Assembly (NCBI GenBank): GCA_001789745.1
Contig: MGAN01000019.1
Coordinates: 15,393 to 79,392 of the forward strand
Source: Candidatus Roizmanbacteria bacterium RIFCSPLOWO2_01_FULL_40_13
GTDB lineage: Bacteria > Patescibacteriota > Microgenomatia > UBA1406 > GWC2-37-13
Direction: 5' to 3'
DNA: 64,000 nucleotides
Position 1 is the stretch's first letter, and each line of letters begins with the position of its first letter. Below the pieces are notes generated by a model that made no database searches, was not told the origin of the DNA, and was given only the letters and a program-made list of their open reading frames with translations. The position numbers and the translations under genes were made by a program. Positions 56,277 through 64,000 of this stretch are shown here, one piece after another.

Positions 56277-56696
56277 ATGGTCAAAAATTACACTCCCGTT
56301 GACAACCTGGTAAAAAAACATAAAAAGAGTTTGGCTGTAGGCAGACCCAAAGAGGCAGAACCTGTCCCCAGATCAAAGGAAAAATATATTATTAAGGAAG
56401 CGGTCGAACACAAGCCGGAAGAAGAAGTCAGGCCTTTTGTCCAATCAAGAGCCGAGACTTTAGAGATTCCCCCCGACCTGCAAAAGCACGGACTGGAGCC
56501 CGTTTCAGGAACCAATTTTCCTTCCTATCAAAATATAAAAACTCCTTTATCTGATGAAAAAATAATTGCAGGAAGACATGAACCCGTAACGTCTTCGCTT
56601 CGCTGGCTTTCTGCTTTGGCAGAATACATACTCGCACAAGCCCATCTTGCCTTAAAAATAGTTCATGGGAAAATAATTCGCGTGGTCAGAAGCTAA
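56277..56696 (+). CDS. Hypothetical protein
   Basis: ORF directly downstream of 54919 gene. Confidence 0.5.
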   Translation: MVKNYTPVDNLVKKHKKSLAVGRPKEAEPVPRSKEKYIIKEAVEHKPEEEVRPFVQSRAETLEIPPDLQKHGLEPVSGTNFPSYQNIKTPLSDEKIIAGRHEPVTSSLRWLSALAEYILAQAHLALKIVHGKIIRVVRS

Positions 56697-56707
56697 TTTT
56701 AACTCGT

Positions 56708-57031
56708 TCAGCCGGTTTTAACTTTCTGTATTTCGTGAAGAAATCCTTCTTTTCCCATTGCTCCGACAAACTGAGAGGCAACTTGCCCCCCTTTAAAAAT
56801 CATGAAGGTCGGAATGGAAAAAATAGAGTATTGCTGTGCGAGTTGGGGATTTTTATCAACGTCAACCTTGACAAATTTCATGTCTTTGATTTCACCTGAC
56901 AACTCTTCGATTAAAGGAGAGGTAACTCTGCAGGGCCCGCACCAGTCGGCGTAAAAGTCTACAAACACAGTCCTTTTCTCGTTCAAAACTTCTTTCTGAA
57001 ATGTGTCTTGAGCTACCTGAGTAACCACCAT
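56708..57031 (-). CDS. trxA: Thioredoxin
   Basis: FVDFYADWCGPCRVTSPLIEEL. Confidence 0.97.
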   Translation of the reverse strand: MVVTQVAQDTFQKEVLNEKRTVFVDFYADWCGPCRVTSPLIEELSGEIKDMKFVKVDVDKNPQLAQQYSIFSIPTFMIFKGGQVASQFVGAMGKEGFLHEIQKVKTG

Positions 57032-57090
57032 AGTTATTTAAGAATAATTTAAAAACAACCTTACTATCATAAACTTTGATTTAAGGTTAG

Positions 57091-57483
57091 TCAAGCCGAA
57101 GATTTTTTAAAGTCCAGAGCCAATGAGTTTATGCAGTAGCGGAGACCCGTTTTGTCCTGTGGGCCGTCATCGAAAACATGACCCAGATGTGTTTCACAAT
57201 TTGCACAAAGCACTTCGGTTCGGTGCATTCCGTAGGTTTCATCTTTCAATAACTTGATATTGCCTTTTTTAACCACATCATAAAAACTCGGCCAACCGGT
57301 GCCGGATTCGAACTTGGTATCGGAGGAAAATAGAGCATTGCTGCAGACTGTACAATGGTACATTCCTTTTTCTTTGTTATGTAAGTATTTTCCCGAAAAA
57401 GGCGCTTCCGTGCCCTTGTAAAAACAGATGTCAATCTGCTCTTTACTCAATTTTTCCAAAAGTTTTTTGCCAATTTTTTTCAT
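57091..57483 (-). CDS. msrB: Peptide-methionine (R)-S-oxide reductase
   Basis: FYKGTEAPFSGKYLHNKEKGMYHCTVCSNALFSSDTKFESGTGWPSFYDV; GLRYCINSLAL. Confidence 0.98.
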   Translation of the reverse strand: MKKIGKKLLEKLSKEQIDICFYKGTEAPFSGKYLHNKEKGMYHCTVCSNALFSSDTKFESGTGWPSFYDVVKKGNIKLLKDETYGMHRTEVLCANCETHLGHVFDDGPQDKTGLRYCINSLALDFKKSSA

Positions 57484-57484
57484 C

Positions 57485-59173
57485 TTATTGTTTCTCCACA
57501 TTATACAAAGGTCCTACAATCTGGATGTTGGCAGGGGCGCGGAGGTTGAACCAGTTTTTAAATTCCGATCCGCTGAAGGAAATCGATCCGGCATCACCCG
57601 AGAAATTGATTGAGGAAGTTGAGCCGCCGTTTAAATCGGCCGAGATCCCTACATCTGAAATACTGTTATAAGGCGTTGTGCCGCGATTTCGGAGCTCTTG
57701 TTTAACTCTGTCTTCGTTCCAAATCTCGCCGCCATAGGGGTGAGATTTGTCTGTTTGATAAAAGTGCTCTCCGGTTGACGAATCGGCTCTGGCCAAAAGT
57801 ATCACGTTGACGATATCTGCCACCTCGGAAGCTTTAAGCCAAGCCGTCTTATTGTAGTTTGCCCTTGACCCCCAATCACAGTAAAACCAGGGAGATTCTT
57901 TATCATAAGCTCTTTCATTTAGCTCGGAAAAATTACCCGGGTTACCTACCCTACCGTCAAATTTACCTAAGTTTAAGATATATCCTCCGTGAGTCGAGGC
58001 GTACTGGGTAAAGCCAGCCCCACCTCCGTCCATAAGCACCCAGCCTACGGTAGCGTTTACCGCCTGCTCCCAATTATCACCCTTGGGGTCAGATTGAAAA
58101 ACCTGACATTGTTCTGTAGTGCAGATTTGTTTTGAACCGTTCCCTGTCACATTCAAGGCGTAAGTGCGTGCCGCTACGGCCTGCGCTTTAAGAACGGCCA
58201 TGTTGTTGTCGGTCCAAGAGTCAGGTACCTCATAAATTCGTTTTACATACTCTTCAATCGAACCCGACCAGCCCGTGGTAGTTGAAATCTGAACCCCTTG
58301 ATCATAATCTTTTTTCAAAGACATATTTGGGTAATATGCCTGAAGAATCTGTTCTTCGTTTTGTCCGTCTTTAGCCCTTCCCCACGCACCATATTGATTC
58401 ATGCCTTTGCGGTGTGGTGCTCCATAAGTGAAAAAGGCCAGACGGGGGGAAAAACCCGGATCTACTCCTCGGTCGTCGCTGCAGCCTCGTGCAGAAGTGC
58501 CTGCAGATCTTGGAATGTTCAAGCTTGCCAGTCTTTGGTTTATGAGCTGCTGCTGTTTGGCGGTGAGCTCTGCGATCTTCTGCTGCAACTCTCCCTGATA
58601 TTTTCTCGCTGAAGCTACCTCACCCGCCAAGAATTGTGACTGTTTGTCAATATCTGTCTTTAAGGTCGACAGTCTTTCTTTTTCGCTTTGCAGGCTGACC
58701 TTTTTATCTTCGAGGTTGTTGACGTAAGTAACCACTTTAATTATCGTCTTTCTGTCTTCGTCAACCAAAGACTTCTGGTAGACAAAATTTTTCAGCGAGG
58801 TCGACAGATTTTCAGCGGTTAAAAGAGTAATCAGAGAAAGAGTTGATTTTGATATATTCTTGTAATACGATCTGGCCCGTTCGTTAAGAAGTTCTTTCTG
58901 ATAAGACAGGATCTGTTCGCCTTGTTTTACCTCAATCTCTTTTTTGTCAATTTGCGCCTCAATGTCCGCAACCTTGGCTTTTATTTGACCTAATTGTTTA
59001 TTGAGATTAGCCAAGGCTACCTCGTTGGTGTCTGCGGCTTTTTTGATATCGTTAAAAGTACGTTGCAAATTTTCTAACTGATGATTGATGTCGGCAAGTT
59101 CGTCGGCAAGGACAAAAAAAACTGAAAAAAAATAAAAAACCGTTAAAATCAATATAAATAAAAGCTTCCTCAT
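57485..59173 (-). CDS. SpoIID/LytB-domain protein with N-terminal coiled coil
   Basis: Coiled-coil N-terminus; MNQYGAWGRAKDGQNEEQILQAYYPN; VLKAQAVAARTYAL. Confidence 0.9.
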   Translation of the reverse strand: MRKLLFILILTVFYFFSVFFVLADELADINHQLENLQRTFNDIKKAADTNEVALANLNKQLGQIKAKVADIEAQIDKKEIEVKQGEQILSYQKELLNERARSYYKNISKSTLSLITLLTAENLSTSLKNFVYQKSLVDEDRKTIIKVVTYVNNLEDKKVSLQSEKERLSTLKTDIDKQSQFLAGEVASARKYQGELQQKIAELTAKQQQLINQRLASLNIPRSAGTSARGCSDDRGVDPGFSPRLAFFTYGAPHRKGMNQYGAWGRAKDGQNEEQILQAYYPNMSLKKDYDQGVQISTTTGWSGSIEEYVKRIYEVPDSWTDNNMAVLKAQAVAARTYALNVTGNGSKQICTTEQCQVFQSDPKGDNWEQAVNATVGWVLMDGGGAGFTQYASTHGGYILNLGKFDGRVGNPGNFSELNERAYDKESPWFYCDWGSRANYNKTAWLKASEVADIVNVILLARADSSTGEHFYQTDKSHPYGGEIWNEDRVKQELRNRGTTPYNSISDVGISADLNGGSTSSINFSGDAGSISFSGSEFKNWFNLRAPANIQIVGPLYNVEKQ

Positions 59174-59238
59174 AGATTAATTATACGCAATTCTCTTTCT
59201 CAATTTCTTAATCTTGTAATTTCTTTTTTCTTATTTTG

Positions 59239-59410
59239 CTATACTCATACTGTGACTGAGACATAGGTGTTGTTTCGAGCTTGTCGAAAAATCTCTTGCG
59301 GCGGCGATTGAAACAGATTCTTCGATTCGCTGCGCTTTCTCGGAATGACTTTCTCGGAATGACTCGGAATGACCATGAAATAATTATGTCCCACTATACT
59401 CATACTGTGA
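59239..59410. repeat. 17-bp direct repeat CTATACTCATACTGTGA flanking a palindrome-rich insert
   Basis: Copies at 59239-59255 and 59394-59410; insert carries ttcttcgattcgctgcgctttctcggaatgac-type repeats. Confidence 0.85.
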
Positions 59411-59967
59411 AAGGGTTATTGCTAATTATATTAGTATTCGTTGTAGTTTTTCTTTTTTCACCCTCTGGGCTAAAACAGCTTGGCGCCGTATCCCAAACCC
59501 GCTACAGCGCCTGTGATCTCTGCGGCTATTGCCCCCCGGACCCTCCTCCTTCAACCTGGGAAAGTTGCCGAAAGTGCCTTTATCCAAATGCAAGTAACAG
59601 CCCGCCAACAAAAGCAACGCTTGTGGTTGACCCCGCTTCCAATACGGGGCCAACCCCGTATCCGGGTCGACAATATACCGTCATAGGCTGCATTAAGACC
59701 GACCTGGCAAGCTTCAGTCAACAAGGAGCAGCTGCGGGAGTGGTGCAGACTCTGCTTAACATCATCTTCGGCATCATCGGCGGATTAGCCTTTTTGTATC
59801 TTATCTATGGGTCGTTTGTCGTTTTAACCTCTCAGGCTGAACCGGAGAGATTAAACTACGGTAAGCGTTTGATTATAGGAGCAGTTGTTGGAGCGGTCTT
59901 TAGTTTACTGTCTGTTTTTATAGTCAATTTCCTGGCTTCCGGAATCCTTAGAATACCGGGATTCTAG
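59388..59967 (+). CDS. TrbC/pilin-like small membrane protein (start uncertain; 59281-ORF start lies in inserted repeat)
   Basis: C-terminal two-TM GGLAFLYLIYGSFVVLTSQAEPERLNYGKRLIIGAVVGAVFSLLSVFIVNF. Confidence 0.7.
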
Positions 59968-59970
59968 TAT

Positions 59971-60291
59971 TTATTTTCTTTTTTTCAAATATATTCCCAG
60001 GGAAAGGGTGGAAAACAATACCGGCAATAAATAAGTGGGTGCTCCGGTTGCTGGAATTGAGGTGGGTGTTCGGGCGCCGCTTCCGTAAGAAGTTGTGTTT
60101 TGATCTGATACAGCGGTAGGCGATAAGAAAGGAGAAATTGAAATCGTCGGAGTAACTCTGGGCTTCCCGGCCAAGTTTATCAAAGTCCTTCTAAAATTAC
60201 CTGTATTGATTCTTCCTGTAATGACCGCCAAGAAAACAATAACGACTACTAACCCTAGAACAAAAGAAAGAATCTTATTAAAGTTGTCCAT
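59971..60291 (-). CDS. Hypothetical membrane protein with sorting-signal-like C-terminus
   Basis: IPATGAPTYLLPVLFSTLSLGIYLKKRK. Confidence 0.6.
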   Translation of the reverse strand: MDNFNKILSFVLGLVVVIVFLAVITGRINTGNFRRTLINLAGKPRVTPTISISPFLSPTAVSDQNTTSYGSGARTPTSIPATGAPTYLLPVLFSTLSLGIYLKKRK

Positions 60292-60395
60292 GATTTCGAT
60301 TCATATCATATCATTATGGGTTTTGTTTTACAACCGCAAAGCTCTAAACCGTAAGTGACGTTGACTTTTGTCAAAAATTGTAGAAGAATTAAGGC

Positions 60396-60953
60396 ATGGA
60401 GAACCCGCAGCTAATTTTCTCGTGGAAAGCTCCTCTAAGACCTTATAAAAAAAGGGCCGCCTTGGTTCTGCGTTTTTATTTAGCCGTCGCGCTGCTTCTT
60501 TCTTTGATCGTCTTTTTTTTCGGCGACAAAATTCTGCTTATCCCTATCTGGGCGGTTTTATTTTTATTTTATGTTCTTACTATCACTCCGCCGCCTGAAG
60601 TGGAGAATAAAATTACCAGGTTTGGCATTGAGACAACGGGTATCACTCTAAGGTGGGAGTCGCTTTCGCACTTTTACTTCACCGAGAGATTCGGATTTTA
60701 TGTTTTAACCATGATCAGTCATGCGCCTTATTTTTATCACGCCTATCTGGTTGTTCCCAGTGAAGAGATTAAAAAAAATCTGCTGCTCATTCTCTCCGAA
60801 CATTTAGTTTACCAGGATCAGCCACAGCTTAGTTTCACCGATAAGGCGATCAACTGGTTCTCACAACTTATACCGGACGAGGAAGAAAGAATTGACGTCA
60901 TGAAGACAAGTCATCCAATCTCCTCTTCCAAGCCCCAGCCGGCATCTCTTTGA
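60396..60953 (+). CDS. YcxB-like/hypothetical membrane protein
   Basis: Two TM segments followed by a soluble domain. Confidence 0.55.
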   Translation: MENPQLIFSWKAPLRPYKKRAALVLRFYLAVALLLSLIVFFFGDKILLIPIWAVLFLFYVLTITPPPEVENKITRFGIETTGITLRWESLSHFYFTERFGFYVLTMISHAPYFYHAYLVVPSEEIKKNLLLILSEHLVYQDQPQLSFTDKAINWFSQLIPDEEERIDVMKTSHPISSSKPQPASL

Positions 60954-61524
60954 CGCCAAACATTCTCCCCCAATAGATGACTCCTTCATCGGTGCTTACA
61001 AGACAGGCGTCAAGATTCTTGGTTAAAACGATTAAATCAAGGTCGGCCAAACTATCTAAGAAACCGCGTCTTGTTGCCTGACGATATCTTTCGCGGAATT
61101 TTTTAATCACTCCTCCGATCTTAATCTGAAAGTCTTTGGTTGAAAGCCCTTCTTTTCCCTGCATTAGTCGTCCGGCCTTTTCTATTTCCTCCTCTCCTAT
61201 ATTTAAACCCCGATAGCTTCTCTCTCTTATGTCTCCCACCAAGCCGTAAAAAACTTGGGCGGGGAAGGAGATTTCGCCAACATCAGGCGATTTAACCGTA
61301 ACCGCAGATAAAAAATCTTTGAGGAACGGTTGTTCTTTTTCCTCAAAAAAACTTAGGAACTCGGTTACTATCCGCGGCGGCAGGAAAAATTCGGCCTTTT
61401 TTGAGGTCTTCAGTTTTTTAACAATCGCGGTCAGATTTTTTATCACCGCCTCTGTCTTATCTCCCAGACCCAAGCCCGCTTCCATGTTAAAAAACAGGTT
61501 GGCATCAAGCACGTATTTTTCCAT
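60898..61524 (-). CDS. RNA ligase partner-like PIN-domain protein
   Basis: MEKYVLDANLFFNMEAGLGLGDKTEAVIKNL...DSLADLDLIVLTKNLDACLVSTDEGVIYWG. Confidence 0.8.
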   Translation of the reverse strand: MEKYVLDANLFFNMEAGLGLGDKTEAVIKNLTAIVKKLKTSKKAEFFLPPRIVTEFLSFFEEKEQPFLKDFLSAVTVKSPDVGEISFPAQVFYGLVGDIRERSYRGLNIGEEEIEKAGRLMQGKEGLSTKDFQIKIGGVIKKFRERYRQATRRGFLDSLADLDLIVLTKNLDACLVSTDEGVIYWGRMFGVKEMPAGAWKRRLDDLSS

Positions 61525-61612
61525 AAGTTTATAGTATCACATCTAAGTATAAAAACCATATAAAAAGATCCATTTGGACCTCTTGACTGGAGCTGTGCAA
61601 ATGTGTAGGATT

Positions 61613-61631
61613 TGTGTATAAGTTATCCACA
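61613..61631. promoter_or_regulatory. Pair of inverted DnaA boxes upstream of dnaA
   Basis: TGTGTATAA-g-TTATCCACA (consensus TTATCCACA on + strand, TTATACACA on - strand). Confidence 0.75.
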
Positions 61632-61641
61632 TGTATTACTT

Positions 61642-62982
61642 ATGTCTATCTTGTCATCTTTCTGGAACCAGTTTGTCAAATCGATTGCCAAAGACGAAAA
61701 AAAATACCCTGTGTTTTTTCCTCTTCTAAAACAACTCCATCCGGTTGAGCTGACCGAAGATAAAATTGTCCTCGGCTGTCAAAATCAAGGTCTCAGGTTT
61801 TTTTTAACCCAGGGCAAGGGGAGGTATGAATTGGAGGCGGCAATTTCCGATCAGGCGGGAAAAAACATTAAAGTAGAGCTCGTGGTAGCCCCCGGCAGGA
61901 AAAAATCTAAAGAAACACCTCTTTTAAATTACCAACCCGCTCTTAACGACCTGTATTACAGAACCGGCCTGCATGCAAAATACAGCTTTGATAATTTTGC
62001 CGTCTCCACCACCAATCAGGTTGCTTATGCCGCCTCTCAAGCCGTAACCAACGGCCTAGGGCACACTTATAACCCTCTGTTTTTTTACGGGGGGGTGGGG
62101 GTGGGCAAGACCCACCTGGCTCAGGCGGTAGGAAAATACATTTTAAACCAAGATCAGGGGAAAAAAATCTTTTTTTGCCCCGGCGACCTGTTCACTAATG
62201 AACTGGTTGAGTCCATCAGGGATAAATCCACCCCGGCTTTCCGGAGAAAATACAGAAAATTAAACCTGTTAATCGTCGACGACGTACAATTCATCGCCGG
62301 TAAAGAAAGAGTGCAGGAGGAGTTTTTCCACACCTTTAACTCCATTATTTCACACGGGGGGCAGATTATCTTAACCGCCGACCGGCCACCCTCTGAAATT
62401 AAGGGGTTGGCGGACAGACTCCGCTCCCGCTTTTCGGGCGGCCTCTCTGTCGACATCGAGCCACCGGACTTTGAATTAAGAACCGCCATTCTTCTAATTA
62501 AGGCCAAAGAAAAAAACATCGAGATTGACATTGAGTCGGCCAAGCTGCTCGCAGAGAAAGTCTCTGACTCGCGCGCGCTCGAGGGAACTCTGCTTACTCT
62601 CTATTCCAAGGTTCTGGGAAAAAAGGAAAAAATCGAATTTCAAGACGCGGAGGACTTTTTTAGCAAGAAACAAAAAGAGGTGGTAAACAAAGTGACTCCT
62701 CAAGACGTTTTAAAAACCGTCTGTTCCTATTATAATGTCCGCCAATCTCATGTTAAGGGCTCTTCCCGTACTAGCAACTTGGTGTTGCCGCGACAAATTG
62801 TCATGTATTTGTTAAGGCAGACGCTAAAAATGAAATACGGAGAAATTGCTTATTTCCTCAATAAAAAAGACCACACCACGGTGCTTTATGCGGAAGAAAA
62901 AATTAGCCGTTTACAGACAAAAGACCAGTCGGTTAAAAAAGAGCTTGAACTGATAACCCAATCGCTTTTTCAATCAACATAG
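61642..62982 (+). CDS. dnaA: Chromosomal replication initiator DnaA (start adjusted; upstream alternative at 61612)
   Basis: YNPLFFYGGVGVGKTHLAQAVGKYIL; LLIVDDVQFIAGKERVQEEFFHTFN; DHTTVLYAEEKI. Confidence 0.98.
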   Translation: MSILSSFWNQFVKSIAKDEKKYPVFFPLLKQLHPVELTEDKIVLGCQNQGLRFFLTQGKGRYELEAAISDQAGKNIKVELVVAPGRKKSKETPLLNYQPALNDLYYRTGLHAKYSFDNFAVSTTNQVAYAASQAVTNGLGHTYNPLFFYGGVGVGKTHLAQAVGKYILNQDQGKKIFFCPGDLFTNELVESIRDKSTPAFRRKYRKLNLLIVDDVQFIAGKERVQEEFFHTFNSIISHGGQIILTADRPPSEIKGLADRLRSRFSGGLSVDIEPPDFELRTAILLIKAKEKNIEIDIESAKLLAEKVSDSRALEGTLLTLYSKVLGKKEKIEFQDAEDFFSKKQKEVVNKVTPQDVLKTVCSYYNVRQSHVKGSSRTSNLVLPRQIVMYLLRQTLKMKYGEIAYFLNKKDHTTVLYAEEKISRLQTKDQSVKKELELITQSLFQST

Positions 62983-63089
62983 AATTCACATCAATTCAAC
63001 AAGGATTTTTTCCGGTTTTTATTGTCTTGAAAATACCCTCTCTTTTTTATACACTTATACACGCTTTCTATTACTACTATAATATAAAT

Positions 63090-64000
63090 ATGATAATAAA
63101 AATAAACAGGCAGGAATTTATTGATAAATTAACTTTTGGCTCACGTTTTACATCAACAAAACTTTCTTCCTTACAAATTCTGCAAGGAGTCCAGATTAAG
63201 AAAAGGGGGAACGGGTTGCATTTTTTCAGCAGTAATTTAAGCGCTTATTATCATAGTTCATTACCGGTAGAGGGCGAAAAAGAAGGCGATTTTGTAGTCG
63301 AGCCCAAAAAAATCATAGAATTTTTGAGTTTTTTACCAGACGGAAAAATCGACCTTGAAGTAGACCCGAAACAACTTTTGATCAAAGCCAAAAAAACAGT
63401 AGGAAGGTTTCCTCTTATTATAGAGAAAGAGTTCCCGCAACCGCCTAAAATTGAGGAAAAAGAACAAAAGATAAATACCGGCTTTTTGCTTAAATTTCTT
63501 CCCCTGGTCCTTTTTGCCGCCTCCCCCGACGAGACCAGGCCCGCCCTTTCCGGCGTTAATTTCGTCACCAACGACGAGCTGATTATGGTGGCGACCGACG
63601 GATTTAGGCTCTCCTTGATTAAGGCTAAAAAGGAAACGCGGTTTCCCCCGGTCATAATACCCGCGGACTTTTTAAAGGAGTTGATTCATTTTCTCAAAGA
63701 GGACAAGGAGACGCGTTTTTCTTATTCAAACAAGGAAAAAACCGTCGTGTTTCGCGCCGGGGAGACCGAGCTTTATTCAAGACTGATTGAGGGAGACTTC
63801 CCTCCTTATGAGAAAGTAATACCCCAGGAAAAAAGGACGACGGTCAAGCTTGAGAAAGAAGAATTTTTACGCAATATAAAGTTAATCTCGGTCTTCGCCC
63901 GAGACCTGTCGTACATTATTACGCTTGATATAAAAAAGAACGGCGTTAAATTTATGCCAAAAACCACAGAAGGAGAGGAAAACACTTCTTTTCAAGAGGC
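63090..64000 (+). CDS. dnaN: DNA polymerase III beta subunit, truncated by window end
   Basis: MIIKINRQEFIDKLTFGSRFTSTKLSSLQILQGVQIKKRGNGLHFFSSNLSAYY...LSGVNFVTNDELIMVATDGFRLSLIK; no stop in window. Confidence 0.95.
   Translation, partial: MIIKINRQEFIDKLTFGSRFTSTKLSSLQILQGVQIKKRGNGLHFFSSNLSAYYHSSLPVEGEKEGDFVVEPKKIIEFLSFLPDGKIDLEVDPKQLLIKAKKTVGRFPLIIEKEFPQPPKIEEKEQKINTGFLLKFLPLVLFAASPDETRPALSGVNFVTNDELIMVATDGFRLSLIKAKKETRFPPVIIPADFLKELIHFLKEDKETRFSYSNKEKTVVFRAGETELYSRLIEGDFPPYEKVIPQEKRTTVKLEKEEFLRNIKLISVFARDLSYIITLDIKKNGVKFMPKTTEGEENTSFQE

Noticed and set aside
1-64000. CRISPR array or cas genes
   Set aside because: No regularly spaced direct repeats with unique spacers and no Cas-like ORFs seen; repeats found are dispersed.
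1-64000. tRNA or rRNA genes
   Set aside because: None recognised by eye apart from tmRNA; a tRNAscan run would be needed to exclude them.

Overview
The window looks like a low-GC Patescibacteria/CPR chromosome segment, probably Microgenomates-like. This is inferred from gene content (EndoQ-type PHP nuclease, class II B12-dependent RNR, DUF5667, adenosine-specific kinase, many small membrane proteins); no search was run. The right end carries dnaA followed by a truncated dnaN, with DnaA boxes and therefore a candidate oriC. The core has smpB/tmRNA, recX-recA, rny, HU, nrdR-nrdJ-PduO, metK under a SAM-type riboswitch, msrA/msrB/trx, MFS and ABC transporters, and sugar/glycan genes. About 6.6-17.9 kb, ending at the 3' end of ssrA, is an AT-rich accessory region with Kelch/PKD, TPR-membrane and pentapeptide proteins, three toxin-antitoxin modules and many decayed genes. 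The most unusual aspect is several distinct families of short dispersed repeats: (i) a six-copy motif GCGAACGAAGTTTATAACTTTT placed mostly just 3' of minus-strand genes, two copies sharing a 31-bp insert; (ii) a four-copy ~105-bp structured element at 30.0/40.1/48.5/50.8 kb, associated with a second inverted-repeat module ending in a strong Shine-Dalgarno; (iii) hairpin elements starting TTGAARCTCCC, resembling IS200/IS605-type ends; (iv) palindromic and tandem repeats inserted in frame in coding genes, reminiscent of Rickettsia palindromic elements. A short cobalamin-riboswitch-like leader precedes an uncharacterised protein with a Cys/His-rich C-terminus. All family calls come from reading the translated sequences; none was confirmed by database search.
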